Below, piece after piece: positions 33,761 through 45,114 of a stretch of 64,000 nucleotides of DNA (position 1 is the stretch's first letter; every line of letters begins with the position of its first letter). A program made the position numbers and the translations under genes. Source of the stretch: Symbiodinium natans. Lineage: Eukaryota > Sar > Dinophyceae > Suessiales > Symbiodiniaceae. Under the pieces are notes generated by a model. The model did no database searches, was not told where the DNA came from, and saw only the letters and a list, made by a program, of their open reading frames with translations. The stretch is taken from positions 186,001 to 250,000 of the forward strand of contig CAJNDS010002364.1 in assembly GCA_905221605.1 (NCBI GenBank), read 5' to 3'.

Positions 33761-34200
33761 ACCCGAAAGCCTAAACCCTAAAGCCTAAAGCCTAAAACCT
33801 AAACCCAAAACCCTAAACCCTAAGCCCTAAACCCTAAACCCTACCTTACGAAACCAACACTGTTTTTGTAGGTTACATAAGGACCCCAATTATGAGGGAA
33901 ATCCTAAACTAGCACCTATTCTTTTGTAGGTTTCCCAAGAAGCCTACACAATTGGGTATTTCATGCGCAGGCCTTTGAATTGAACGTTGAGTTTCATGGA
34001 ATAAACCACTCCTCCCCTCCTCCCTCAAGGGTTTGTTCTGGCGCTGGGTCAAAGCATTGTAGGGTGCTTAAGGGAGGGGAGTCAAGGGGGGTATGTAACC
34101 CAAGGTTGCCTAATACCCCCCACTGCTCCCTAAGCTTCCCTAAGCTTCCTTACGTGCCTGCCCCGCTCGAACGCCTTTAAACCCTAAACCCTAAACCGTA

Positions 34201-34650
34201 ATCCCTCCCTTAAGAACCCCATAATCCTTAAAGCACCAAGTAGAAGAGTTCGAGGCAAGCAGAATGACCTGTCTCAAAAAGGCAGCCTGACTCTGGAGGC
34301 GAGGAACGCTACAGAATCACGTACGAGGCTCGGCAGCTCTTCAGTCAGGTCGCCGACAGCCCTGACATCCCCATGCAAGGCTCAGTTGGCCGGGGACTGC
34401 TCGTGGTGCCTGGCAAGTGGGCTCGGCTCAGCAACATCTCTGAAGCAGGCAAGTGGATCCGCTATGATCAAGGTGGGCTCCAAGGAGATCATCCACGGTG
34501 AGGGTGTCTCAGTTGGCCGCACCCTAGAGGGCTTAAACAAACCCTAAACCCTCCCTTGAGCACCCTACAATCCTTAAACCCTAAACCCTAAACCCTAAAC
34601 CCTAAACCCTAAACCCTCCCTTAAGAATCCTACAACCCTTAGACCTTAAA
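34201..34650. repeat. Short dispersed unit near CCCTCCCTTAAG, three copies
   Basis: Units of the form ccctcccttaagaa/gcaccc...aatccttaaa occur near 34203, 34548 and 34614, either side of the coding island at 34286-34501. Confidence 0.5.
34286..34501 (+). CDS. Exon of about 71 codons with stop
   Basis: One of the longest islands. Codes PDSGGEERYRITYEARQLFS..., GSVGRGLLVVPGKWARLSN..., GKWIRYDQGGLQGDHPR and stop TGA at 34499. Codon use is like the kinase exons. A second frame is also open, so the frame is probable rather than certain. No TTTAGGG directly downstream, fitting a last exon. Unrecognised. Confidence 0.5.
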   Translation, partial: PDSGGEERYRITYEARQLFSQVADSPDIPMQGSVGRGLLVVPGKWARLSNISEAGKWIRYDQGGLQGDHPR

Positions 34651-35272
34651 CCCTCCGAAACCCTAAACCCTTCAACCCTCAAGCCTAAGCCATCCCTTCA
34701 GAACCCAAAAGTTTCGGGGAGTATGGCTTTCCGTCCCTAGAAACCTCAAGAAACCCACAGAAGCAACTCCCAACCCAAACCTTAAAACCCTGAACCCTAA
34801 GCCCTCCGAAGAGCTTCGGGGGTGTTGGCCGAGCACGCGGACCGGTGCTTTTGTCTTGCACAGCACCTCCCCGAAGCCGAAACCCTAAAACCGTAGCCCA
34901 ACCCCCAAGCCTTAGGTTTAGTTTTTGGGGTTTGGGGTTTAGGGTTGAGGGTTTAGGGTTTGGGGTTTAGGGTTTAGGGTTTAGGGTTTAGGGTTTTAGC
35001 CCCCGGGGCATCGAGACCATCACGAGATCAAAGCCTAAATCTGTGAGGAGGTTCGGGCTCAGAACCAAAAGCGGTAACATCTTTGACATCTAAGCCATAA
35101 AAGTAAGTCAGTGCGTTGGGAGTGGAGAGGCCTTCCGTTCCAAGAAGCTCTGGTTGCTTTGGGCTGTTTAGGGTTCAGGGTACCCTCACCCGTAAACCAC
35201 CGGAACCCTGAACCCTGAACCCTGAACCCTAAACCCTAAACCCTAAACCCAAAACCCCACCCGCCCCTGCAG

Positions 35273-35328
35273 TTGTCGGAATTGGATGGCAGCGGCTGCG
35301 TCAACTACGTCACAGACTTCAAGTGGAG
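35273..35328 (+). CDS. Exon-like island with EF-hand-like loop
   Basis: After acceptor ctgcag, codes LSELDGSGCVNYVTDFKW. The DGSG core and following hydrophobic residue resemble an EF-hand calcium loop, but the usual first Asp and position-12 Glu are not matched. GC donor at 35329. CCCTAAA left, TTTAGGG right. Confidence 0.4.
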
Positions 35329-35426
35329 GCCCCCCTCTTGGGTTTAGGGTTAGGGTTTTAGGGTTTTGGGGTTTTAGGGTTTTGGGGTTTTGGGGTTTTG
35401 GGGTTTTGGGGTTTTGGGGTTTTAGG

Positions 35427-35485
35427 GTTTACAAGGTTTACAAGGTTTACAAGGTTTACAAGGTTTACAAGGTTTACAAGGTTTT
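35427..35485. repeat. AGGTTTACA variant array
   Basis: Six tandem copies of a 9-mer related to the telomere unit, next to tttaggg and ttttgggg blocks. Confidence 0.85.
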
Positions 35486-35646
35486 AGGGTTTTAGGGTTT
35501 TAGGGTTTTAGGGTTAGGGTTTATAAGGGTTTTGGGTTTTAGGCTTTAGGCAAGGCTTGAGCGTCGGTTGTTGCTAGGGTTTAGGCGCTTTGGGGTGTTT
35601 AGGGCTTTGGGTTTAGGGCTTTGTGTCCAGGAGGTCTGTCAGTTGA

Positions 35647-35730
35647 GATAACCTGGAACAACTTAGAAAGCACAAGCAGCAAGAGCTCCGCTTGAAACAG
35701 AAGGCCATGAACTACCGGCTGGGCTTGAAA
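35647..35730 (+). CDS. Exon-like island, coiled-coil, running into a microsatellite
   Basis: Codes LEQLRKHKQQELRLKQKAMN then YRLGLKA, a charged helix. A GC donor at 35731 is possible. Otherwise the frame continues as poly-Leu through the (TTACTA)n-type microsatellite 35735-35845. Confidence 0.4.
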
Positions 35731-35930
35731 GCCCTATTACTGTTACTATTGCTATTGCTATTACTATTACTATTACTATTACTATTACTATTACTTTTAC
35801 TATTACTATTAAGAATACTATTACTTTTACTATTACCATTATTATTACTAAGCCTTGCACCCTAAACCCTCATCCCCAAACGCTCCAGCAGCCCTAGCCC
35901 CCAAACCCCAAGAACCCGAAACCCTAAACC

Positions 35931-36115
35931 CTTACTTCGCCTTTGGATGAACTTTAGGGTTTAGGGTTTAGGGTTTAGGGTTTAGGGTTTAGGGTTTAGG
36001 GTTTAGGGTTTAGGGTCTAGGGTTTAGGGTTTAGGGTTTAGGGTTTAGGGGTTTCCTTATTTAGTAGGAATGATAAAGTTTAACCTTCTTTCCCCTTGAT
36101 TATTGGAGAAGTAAG
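35931..36115. repeat. Family B element split by a TTTAGGG array
   Basis: Starts cttacttcgcctttggatga, then a TTTAGGG array of about 100 bp (35951-36050) at the aacttt...gggtttcc position, then resumes and ends ggagaagtaag. Confidence 0.85.
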
Positions 36116-36909
36116 AACCACAACCGACATGACCAACCGCAAGGCCCCAAAGAGTGAACCCTCCCAGACGCCCAAACCTTAAGCTCGGCACCAGACCACA
36201 AACACCCATACCCTCAAAACCCCTGAAACCCCTACATAAACCCTAGACCCCTGAAACCCCTAAACCTTCGAGCGCGTCAGGCCCGCTAGACCTCTTCAGA
36301 CCCCCTAAACCGCTACAACCCCAACCCCAAACCCTAAAAAACAAACGAACCCCCCCAAACAAAAAAGGAAGAACAAAGAAAAACATATATATATATATAC
36401 ATACATATATGTATGTATGTATATATGTATATAATAATAAATACATAAATAACAAATAAACCCTAAACCCTAAACCCAAAACCCTAAATTCCCTCTAAAG
36501 GCAAAGCCAGGCCAGGGATCATGATGCTTCGGCTGGTACGGATGAACCAGACATCCTCGAATGCAGCGCATGGTCTGGTTGGCAATGAGTGCACCTGTCG
36601 TGCTTCACCATGATCCACACTGGATCAGATTGCATGCCATTTTGGACCGTGTGCCGGGCAGTGACCCTAAACCCTAAACCCTAAACCCTAAACCCTAAAC
36701 CCTAAACCCTAAACTGAACCCTTCATGTACAAGAGAACTCCACAGGCCACAGCTCTTTGTGTCGTAACTAATTCTCACAAGCTCCCTAGATCTGAGATCC
36801 GAAGCTAAAACCTCAACCCTACAAGCCCTAAAGGCCCTGTTTCCCTTAAGCCTTAAGTGGCTTCGTGTTCTGGGGGTGCAGAGGCAGCTCTCAGAGAATC
36901 CGGAGCATG

Positions 36910-37071
36910 TCAAAGTCAGACCCAAACGGCGGCAAGGCCGACGATGTGCCGAGAGTTGCAAACTTGACATTCCAGGTTCCAAAAGAAGTCGCGGCACAAG
37001 CATTGGTGACGTGCGGCAGCGTGGAGGACGCAGGGTTTGCTTGCAGCCATTTGGAGGACACCAGCAGATGA
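36910..37071 (+). CDS. Hypothetical exon or short ORF
   Basis: ATG-started frame MSKSDPNGGKADDVPRVANL..., then FQVPKEVAAQALVTCGSVED and stop at 37069. A second frame is open too. It lies in a unique island with little telomeric sequence. Unrecognised. Confidence 0.3.
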   Translation, partial: SKSDPNGGKADDVPRVANLTFQVPKEVAAQALVTCGSVEDAGFACSHLEDTSR

Positions 37072-37230
37072 GCCCTTCACGCCTCCTTCATGCTTGCAGG
37101 CCATCCTGGAGCTCCTCTAGTGACATACCCGTGCAAAGAAGGTTTAATTAGGGTTATAAGGTTTAGGGTTAAGAACCCTAAGCCCTAAACCCTAAACCCT
37201 AAACCGTCAAGAGTGGATGGGTTCTCGCAG

Positions 37231-37341
37231 GTGATCTGATGGTCCGTTTGCCGTTTGATCCGTATGAGGAATACGACTTGAGCATCGATCGATCACCAGG
37301 GGTTGGTTCGTTTGAAGTTGCTTGGAACCAAGAGCCTACCT
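37231..37341 (+). CDS. Exon-like island, acidic
   Basis: After acceptor ctcgcag, codes DLMVRLPFDPYEEYDLSIDR, then SPGVGSFEVAWNQEPT. GC donor at 37342 inside tgctttaggg. CCCTAAA on the left. A convincing peptide but no family recognised. Confidence 0.45.
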
Positions 37342-37663
37342 GCTTTAGGGTTTAGGGTTTAGGGTTTAGGGTTTAGGGTTTAGGGCTTACAGGTTCATGA
37401 CGAAGGAGGGCTCCCGATTGTGTTGTCGACGCTTGAGTTTGCGTGGTGGAAACTCAACGCTTGTGGTCAGGAAAGTGATCAAAGTCAGTCCTAAAGCCCG
37501 AAACCCTAATCCCCAGACCCTAAACCCGAACCCCCAAACCCTCAACCCTAAACCCCCTCTAAAGACCTCAATTAGCCTAAGGCGAGAGACCATGGAGTCC
37601 TCAAGAAAACTTCACCCTAAACCCCAACCCCCAAACCCCAACCACCAAACCCTAGAACACTAG

Positions 37664-37860
37664 AACCCCTAAACCCCTGAACCCCTAAACCCCTAAACCT
37701 CTAAACCCCTAAACCCCTAAAACCCCTAAACCCCTAAACCCCTAAACCCCTAAACCCCTAAACCCCTAAACCCCTAAACCCCTAAACCCCTGAACCCCTA
37801 AACCCCTAAACCCTGAACCTCTGAACCCCTAAACCCCTAAACCCCTAAACCCTTAAACCC
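37664..37860. repeat. CCCCTAAA 8-mer array
   Basis: About 22 copies of an 8-base variant, homogenised separately from the 7-base form. Confidence 0.9.
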
Positions 37861-37943
37861 CACACCCTAAACCCTAATCCCCAAACCCTAAAACCCAAAA
37901 CCCTAGCCCTAAACCCTAAACCCCCCCTTAAAGGCCAGAGACT

Positions 37944-38024
37944 ATGGAGTCCTTCTTCAGCAGCCCAAACTCCTCCACGAACTCGGGGCTCGTCAAGTTC
38001 ACCGTCGAGGACTCTCCGCCCCTG
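37944..38024 (+). CDS. Possible first exon
   Basis: ATG-started frame MESFFSSPNSSTNSGLVKFT then VEDSPPLL, G/C-rich at third positions, followed by TTTAGGG. The phrase gagac(t/c)atggagtcctc also occurs near 37589, hinting at a local duplication. Confidence 0.4.
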
Positions 38025-38822
38025 TTAAGGGGTCTTAGGGGTTTAGGGTTTAGGGTTTAGGGTTTAGGGTTTAGGGTTTAGGGTTTAGGGTTTAGGGTTT
38101 AGGGTTTAGGGTTTAGAGTCATCAACCCTAGACCCCTGAACCCTATAGGATCGAAGGGGGCTTAAGGTCTGTTGTTCATTATAATTCCCTGAGGCCCGTC
38201 TTCGCATGAACTAGGCGGACGTTCGCAATCGCGCCATGTCGTTAGTTCCCGGCTAATGACCTCAAAACACTAAACCCTAAGCCCTCCCCTAGAACCCCAA
38301 ACCCTAAAAACCTGTAAAGCCCCCATCCTTTTCACGTCCAGGGCTCTGGGAGGTCTTTTTGGGCATCTGTCATAGCAGGGTTTCGCGGTCCAAGGATGTA
38401 GCTCAAGCCTCCCCTAATATTCCCTAAAACTCCGCCGAGCTCCCAGGGGTTTCGGGCTTAGGTCTTCGGGTTTCAGGGTTGGCGATTTAGGGTTGGGAGT
38501 TTGGGGTTTGAAGTTTATTGGTTTATGGTGTAAGGTTCAGAGCCGCGCCCCCACCCCCTGCAAGCAGAATTCCTTAAGTGCCTGAAGCTCTGGGAGCCTC
38601 CATGTGCCCTCCCCTCCCCCACTCCCCTGAACCCCTAAAGCCCTACACCTCTGAACCCTACACCCCTAAGCCCCCTAGAGTTTAGGGTTTAGGGTTTAGG
38701 GTCTAGGGTCTAGGGTCTAGGGTCTAGGGTTTGGGGTTTAGGGTTTAGGGTTTAGGGTCTTTACACCCCTAAATCCCTAACACCCACCCGCCCACCCCGT
38801 ACCCTTTTGCCCCGTAACCCCG

Positions 38823-39064
38823 ACTTGGAGGTTCGTTGCACTTAAGGGGTTTAGGGTTTAGGGTTTAGGGTTTAGGGTTTAGGGTTTAGGGTTTAGGGTT
38901 TAGGGTTTAGGGGCTGTAACTGTTCTTATTCCCCAACTATCACCATGTTGGGCACTTAAGGGGCTTATAAGTGGGTACTGATGACCCAAGTGCCCAACAT
39001 GCGTTTATGATTGGGTTAGAAGTGCAGTGATAGTCGGGTTGTTACGTGCAATGAACCTCCAAGT
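38823..39064. repeat. Family A element interrupted by a TTTAGGG array
   Basis: Left arm acttggaggttcgttgcact, then TTTAGGG units to 38910, then the element interior resumes (ctgtaactgttcttattccc) and ends gcaatgaacctccaagt. Confidence 0.8.
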
Positions 39065-39157
39065 ACCCTAAACCCTAAACCCTAAACCCTAAACCCTAAA
39101 CCCTAGACCCTAGACCCTAAACCCTAAACCCTAAACCCCAAACCCTAAACCCCAAAC

Positions 39158-39219
39158 GACGCAAGGATCCCAGCGGTGACATGGAACTTGACGACGACTT
39201 GAAGCTGGGCGCTCGGGCG
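39158..39219 (+). CDS. Exon-like island, acidic
   Basis: One frame codes DPSGDMELDDDLKLGARA between CCCTAAA and TTTAGGG blocks. Short and unrecognised. Confidence 0.25.
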
Positions 39220-39299
39220 CAGGGTGCAGGGCTTTAAGAGCCCCAAGCCCTAAGGATTCAGGGTTTAGGGTTTAGGGTTTAGGGTTTAGGGTTTAGGAC

Positions 39300-40590
39300 C
39301 CTAAATCCTAAACCCTAAAGCCAAACCCTAAACCCGACACCCTAAACCTTATACCCCAAACCGTTGGGCATAGTTGCTTTTAGGGTTTAGGGTTTCCCTA
39401 AACCCTTAAAACAACTAGGCCCCAAACACTACACCCTAAACCCTAAAGTCCTTAGGGTGTGTTTGGCTCTTTGAAGGGCTTAGGGCTTGTATTTCTTTTT
39501 TTCTTTAAGGGCTAAGGGCTTTGTTAGTGTTTTTTTTGGAGGTCTACTCGGAGTCGTGTTTTTGGAGGGCTCAGTTGTTTTTTTGGGGTTTAGGGTCTGG
39601 TTTTTAGGGTTAGGGTTCAGGGTTTAGGGTTTAGGGTACATTAGGTTATTTCGAGAGCTTAGGGCTTAGGTTCTTGGAGGGCTTATGATTTCGTTTAGGG
39701 CTGATGTAGTTCTTTTGCTTCGGGTTTCTTTTGGTGGTGCAGGGTTATGTGTCTGGTGGTTTAAGGTTTAGGGTTTCGGTTTCGGCTTTTCGGGCTTAGG
39801 GTTTTAAGGTTTTTAGGGTTTCGGGAAACCCTAAGCCCTAAACCCTAAACCCCAAACCCTGAACCCTAAACCGGGCTCCGAGTCTGGGGTTTATGGCTTT
39901 AGGGCTCGTGGACTTTCTTGTCGGCCAGGGGTCTTGTTGTAGTTTCTTGGGCTTAATTTAGGGTCTAGGGTTCAGCGTCTAGGATTTAGGGTTTCTAGGG
40001 TGTGCGGGCTTAAGGTTTTAGGGGTTGAGGGGTTTTTTAGGCTTCTTGAAACGTTTTTGTGTAAAGGTTTAGGTGCTTGGGGGCTGGGGGCTCCCAGGCT
40101 CGGGGCCTTACGTAAAGGCTTCATTACGGGCTTCAGGGTTAAGGTTCAGGGCTTCTTTCTATTTATCATTTTTTATGATCTGTTGTTTCTTAATACTTGT
40201 TCTTTCTTCTCCTTATGTTTGCAGTATTTCTTTCTATTTGTATATGAAATACATCAGTACTCTTTTTCTCATATGTTTCGTGTGTTCAGGAAGAAACCCT
40301 AAACCCTAAACCCTAAACCCTAAACCCTAAACCCTAAACCCTAAACCCTGAACCCTGAACCCTGAACCCTGAGCCCTAAACCCGAAACCCTAAACCCGAA
40401 ACCCTAAACCCTAAACCCTAAACCCTAAACCTTAAACCTTGAACCTATCATTGTTCGGGGGTTCAGGATTTTGGGTTGGGCCAAGGCTTTGAGGCGGTGC
40501 TGGAAATCCGGGGATGTGACCCCGGGGAGCATCTGGCCAGACGTGTGGTTTAGGGGGTTTAGGGTATAGGGTTTAGGGTGCAGGGTTCAG
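39300..40590. other. Degenerate telomeric stretch
   Basis: Mixed TTTAGGG and CCCTAAA blocks, T-rich decayed repeats (39450-39790) and a clean CCCTAAA array (40297-40440). The 100-codon frame across 40000-40302 is largely repeat-derived plus a T-rich unique piece and is not taken as a gene. Confidence 0.5.
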
Positions 40591-40592
40591 AG

Positions 40593-40678
40593 GTGGCAGG
40601 GCCCTGTGGATCCCCTACGACACCCAGCTTGCCATGCAGCTCATGGGGCCTGTCCCTTTCTCCTTCAGACTACGTTAA
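40593..40678 (+). CDS. Exon-like island
   Basis: Codes GRALWIPYDTQLAMQLMGPV then PFSFRLR and stop at 40676. TTTAGGG-type on the left, so it breaks the usual flank rule. Unrecognised. Confidence 0.3.
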
Positions 40679-40734
40679 TACCCAAACCCTGAGCCCTAAA
40701 CCCTAAAACCCTAAACCCATAAATGCACGGGGGC

Positions 40735-40824
40735 TCAATCGAGAATTTCGAGAGCATCGGCCTTGCAGTTTTCGCGAAGTTTCGCGCCACGCAGGACAAG
40801 GTTCTCGTGTGCAGCGACGCCTAA
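40735..40824 (+). CDS. Possible terminal exon
   Basis: Codes SIENFESIGLAVFAKFRATQ then DKVLVCSDA and stop TAA at 40822. CCCTAAA on the left and no TTTAGGG on the right, as expected for a last exon. Unrecognised. Confidence 0.4.
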   Translation, partial: SIENFESIGLAVFAKFRATQDKVLVCSDA

Positions 40825-40889
40825 GCCGGCCTACTGCAAATGCGGCGCTTGCACTTCGCCCTATGCCTAAACCCCAAACCCTACACCTT

Positions 40890-40988
40890 GGAATGTTTCC
40901 CCTTATACTAACAATCCTTAAAAGGAATTATAATAGGGGGGGACTATAATCCCTATGAAGGACTGTTAGTACAAGGGGGAACATCCCA
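40890..40988. repeat. Family C palindromic element, copy 1
   Basis: Begins ggaatgtttccccttatact and ends with its near complement ...agtacaagggggaacatcc. The whole element is an imperfect hairpin of about 99 bp. Related copies at 50158-50252 (one arm decayed) and 51991-52052. Confidence 0.8.
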
Positions 40989-41018
40989 ACCTACACCTAA
41001 ACTTAAACCCTAAACTCT

Positions 41019-41161
41019 ACTTGGAGGTTCATGGTACTTAGTAACCAATTATAACTGTACTTATAACTGTACTTATAAGCCCCCTAACTGCCCTAATATG
41101 GTAGAAAGTACAGTTACAAGTGCAGTTGTAATTGGTTACTAAGTACCATGAACCTTCAAGT
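41019..41161. repeat. Family A element, complete copy
   Basis: Begins acttggaggttcatggtact and ends with its complement agtaccatgaaccttcaagt. Belongs to a subfamily shared with 49653-49795. Confidence 0.9.
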
Positions 41162-41621
41162 AAACCCAAAGTTCCTTCACCTTGGCATCCGGATCCTCGG
41201 CCTCTTTCACCAAGGCCACAAACACACAAAATTTAAGAGCCTCAGGCTCGGGCAGCAGGTCTAGGGAGGCTGAGGGCTTGCGATGGACGCCGCATCTGCA
41301 GGTTTTAGAGTTTAGGGTTGAGGGTTTTAAGAAAGGCGGGGCCCAGGGCAGAGGCATGCCCACCCAAGTCATGGAAAAAGCTCCCCCCCCTCCCCCTGCC
41401 GGGAAAGAAGGGATGCTTTCACCAGCTCGCTGCCAGGGTCGGCGGATCTGCAACCCTAAACCCTGAACCCTAAACCTTAAGCCCTAATGAAACCCCAAAC
41501 CCTGCTAAAGTCCTCGATCCCTAAGCCGTGTAACATCCTGAACCCTGTTGGGCCCAACGCAGCCCCTAAGCCCACTTACCCTAAACCCCACATCCAGCTA
41601 AATCATTCTCCACCCCGGGTG

Positions 41622-41811
41622 TGGGGTTTAGGGTTTAGGGTTTAGGGTTTAGGGTTTAGGGTTTAGGGTTTAGGGTTTAGGGTTTAGGGTTTAGGGTTTA
41701 GGGTTTAGGGTTTAGGGTTTAGGGTTTAGGGTTTAGGGTTTAGGGTTTAGGGTTTAGGGTTTAGGGTTTAGGGTTTAGGGTTTAGGGTTTAGGGTTTAGG
41801 GTTTAGGGTTG
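41622..41811. repeat. TTTAGGG array
   Basis: About 27 perfect heptamers without interruption. Confidence 0.95.
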
Positions 41812-42264
41812 TGTTTTTTTGGGGTTAGGGTTTAGGGTTTGCGGTTTATGCCCAGGTTCCGAGTCAACCTGATTCCGGAAACGAGCGACCAGGAGCCCCC
41901 GAAACCCCAAAATTCGGGGTTCCAGGGGCTTCAGGGCCTGAACCCTAAACCGTAAACCCTCAAAGGGGTTCAGCGCACCTGAACAATGCTGGAAGCCCTA
42001 CACCCCAACGGCCTACAAGGCCCTAAAAGCCTCGAAGCCTAAAGCCCTGGAGCCCACCCGAAAAGGATTTTGGCTTCAGGGCTTAGGGCTCATAGGGCTC
42101 ATAGGGTTTCGGGTTTAGGGTTTGGGGCCCCAAAACCCTAAAGCTCCCAAGCTCCAAAGCTTGTAACCCCTCGCCCCTAAACCCTAAACCCTAAACCCTA
42201 AACCCTAAACCCTAAACCCTAAACCCTAAACCCTAAACCCTAAACCCTAAACCCTAAACCCCTC

Positions 42265-42343
42265 GAGGAGGGCGCCCTGAAGCATTTGCATCGCCTGCGC
42301 CGGCCTCAGCCCGGCAAAAGTCGGCTGCGAAGATCGCCCGCGG
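42265..42343 (+). CDS. Exon-like island, basic
   Basis: Codes EEGALKHLHRLRRPQPGKSR then LRRSPA, third-position G/C-rich. CCCTAAA array to the left, GC donor at 42344 and decayed TTTAGGG on the right. Unrecognised. Confidence 0.4.
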
Positions 42344-43684
42344 GCTTCAGGGTCTTGGGATTTAAGGGTATACTTTGGGTTTTTGTTGGGGGGTTTAACG
42401 GTTTTTTTCGGGTTTTTTGTTTTACAGGGTCTTCGGATTTTGGGGTACTTTGGGGTTTCTTGGGGGTTTAGGGTTTTAACGGTTGTGTTTAGAGTTTTTA
42501 AGGGTTTTGTGGGGTGTTTTTCAGGGTTTTAGGTTTTATCAAAGGGTTTTCGGGGCCGTAGGGCTGTAGGGCTTTAGGGTTTTAGGGTCTCAGGGCTTCA
42601 GGGGTTTAGTGCTTTTGGGCTTTGGGGTCTTCGAGTTGTTGTTTTTTTGTTTTTTGTTTTAAGGGTTCTTTCGCCCTAAGCCCTAGTCCGCGGGGTGGTT
42701 GTCTTGGTTGGTGCCCATAGGGTTGTACCCTAAACCCCAAAACCCCAAACCCTAAACCTTAAACCCTAAACCCAAACCCCAAGCCCTAAACCCCAAACCA
42801 TAAACCCTAAACCCTAAACAGTTTCAAGAGGTTGTAAGGCAGTAGTCCGATCGCTTGTCGTCGGCATCTGTGTTCGGTTTGGTTTAACCCTAAACCCTAA
42901 ACCCTAAACCCTCAACCTCTGTGTTCGTTTTGGTTTAGGGTTTCTCGGCTGTGGGGTGGGCTCTTAGGCTTTTGGGCGTTCACGGCTGTGAAGTTTTTGC
43001 GTTTTAAGGTCTCAGGGCTTGGGGTTTGAGAGTTTAACTTTTAGGGTTCTCGGGGCTTTTAGGGTTTTCGGGGCTTTTAGGGTGTTAGGGTTGTAGAGCC
43101 AGGGGACAGAGTTGACCACCATGTCGAGTCTGTGCTCGTTGGTAGGGAATGGTTTTAGGGCTTAGGGTTTAGGGTTTAGGGTTTATGGGTTTAGGGTTCA
43201 GGGTTCAGGGTTTAGGGGTCACCGCCCCCATTGAGTGTGCTTGACTTTCGCTAAGAGTGCGAAGCCCCACGAATGCGCAAGCCCAAAACCCCAAATCCAG
43301 CTCGCCCAAAAACCCTAAAAAGCTGAACCCTCAAATCCTAATTCCTCAGACGCTGAACCCGAAGCCTTAGCCTAACCCTAAACCCTAAACCCCGAACGCT
43401 CGTCCCTGCACTGGGTAGACCCTTGGGGTATCTTGTGTTTTGGGGTTAGTTTAGGGTCCCTCAACCCTATTTGGGCTTCCGCGGTATTTTATGTTTTCCC
43501 CTAGAGAGTAACAGAGGATCAAACTTAATCTTAGGGTAGTTTCATGTCTCCTTAAGGAATATGTTCCCTTAAGTGGGGAACTCTTTTCTACCCCTTACAT
43601 ACCATTTTGAAACCTATCAGCCCATGCGTCAGAACCCTTCAAGGCAGGTAATGTACCTTCCCTTAGACTGAATATTGTTCAACC

Positions 43685-43748
43685 TAAACCCTAAACCCTA
43701 AACCCTAAACCCTAAACCCTAAACCCTAAACCCTAAACCCTAAACCTC
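43685..43748. repeat. CCCTAAA array
   Basis: About 9 heptamers. Together with 43840-44051 it encloses the exon-like island at 43772. Confidence 0.95.
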
Positions 43749-43771
43749 ACTAAACCCCAAGGTCGCTGCAG

Positions 43772-43829
43772 CTGGTGGGCGGGAAAAGCTCGCCCGGGGC
43801 ACTCAGTGTGGAGTTTGCCTGGGCGTTCG
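43772..43829 (+). CDS. Exon-like island
   Basis: After acceptor ctgcag, codes LVGGKSSPGALSVEFAWAF. CCCTAAA left, a TTTAGGG array of over 200 bp right. Unrecognised. Confidence 0.35.
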
Positions 43830-43839
43830 AGTTTAGGGT

Positions 43840-44051
43840 TTAGGGTTTAAGTTTAGGGTTTAGGGTTTAGGGTTTAGGGTTTAGGGTTTAGGGTTTAGGG
43901 TTTAGGGTTTAGGGTTTAGGGTTTAGGGTTAGGGGTTTAGGGTTTAGGGTTTAGGGTTTAGGGTTTAGGGTTTAGGGTTTAGGGTTTAGGGTTTAGGGTT
44001 TAGGGTTTAGGGTTTAGGGTTTAGGGTTTAGGGTTTAGGGTTTAGGGTTTC
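43840..44051. repeat. TTTAGGG array
   Basis: About 30 heptamers with one unit of ttagggg. Confidence 0.95.
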
Positions 44052-44525
44052 CGAAACCCTCAACCCTTCAGCTTAAACGGTAGTAGGGTATAGGGTTGAG
44101 GGTCTAAGGTTTCCTAAACCTCAAGCCTTTTCACCCTTAAACCCTAAACCCTAGGACTTGGGCTTTAGGGTTAAGGCTGGAGGCCTCAAGCCCTAAAACG
44201 CCGCTTTTAAAACGCCACAACATGGTGGTCCATGTGTCGCTAGTGCCGCAAATAAGGTCACGGAAGAATCTTGCCCCTAAGCCCTAGTAAAGCCCGAAAC
44301 CCTAACCGTAAACCCTGAACCCTAAACCCTAAACGGCAGCAAACCCTCAGAGGTGCAGCTTTTCAGTTTCCAGCTGCCTGGGGGTTTTCGGGTTTTGAGG
44401 GGTTTGGGGTTGTGGGGACAAAGGAATTTGGGTGTAAGGCGAGGGTTGCAAGAACCCAAGGTTTGGGTTGTTTAGGGTTTAGGGTTTAGGGTTTAGGTTT
44501 TAGGGTTTAGGGTTTAAGGGCAAGG

Positions 44526-44600
44526 ATGGCTGAGAGATATCTTTCAGACCTGGATTCCACCACGCTTGCCGAAGCCTTGCTGTTCAGAGTAACGCTGAGG
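44526..44600 (+). CDS. Hypothetical exon
   Basis: ATG-started frame MAERYLSDLDSTTLAEALLF then RVTLR. The flanks are TTTAGGG left and CCCTAAA right, opposite to the usual exon flanks. Unrecognised. Confidence 0.3.
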
Positions 44601-44724
44601 ATTTATAAGGTTGCCCTAAACCCTAAACCCTACACCCTAAACCCTAAACCCTAAACCCCAGAGGGTCGACGCTACAGGGGCTAGTCAAGGACATGTGGCT
44701 TCCGCGCCTATCCGTCCCCTGCAG

Positions 44725-44772
44725 CCGAACGCCCCAGAAATTGCCAACCCGCACGCCTTTCAGAAGTGGATG
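44725..44772 (+). CDS. Exon-like island
   Basis: After acceptor ctgcag, codes PNAPEIANPHAFQKWM and ends at a GT donor (44773) that runs into tttcgggtttaggg. The frame stays open upstream (TGASQGHVASAPIRPLQ). Unrecognised. Confidence 0.35.
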
Positions 44773-45114
44773 GTTTCGGGTTTAGGGTTTAGGGTTTGGG
44801 GTTTGGGGTTTGGAGTTCAGGGTTTAGGGTTTAGGATTTAGGGTTTAGGGTTTAGGTGTTAGGGGTTAGGGGTTTAGGTTCAGGATCTAACTTAAGACCC
44901 CTTTTTGCAGGGAAAGTTCGTATATCGTAGGGCTCCATTCTAGGCAGCTCTTGCTGCAGACTCCTTTAAAAAATGGCCCTAAACCCCTTTCGGGTTCAGG
45001 GTTTAAGGTTTAGGGTTGAGGGTTTAGGGTTTAGGGTATAAACCCTAAACCTTGCGCCCTAAACCCCAAAAGCCCCAAGCCCGAAGCCCTCAGTGCAAGC
45101 CACCGGCACGCCAG

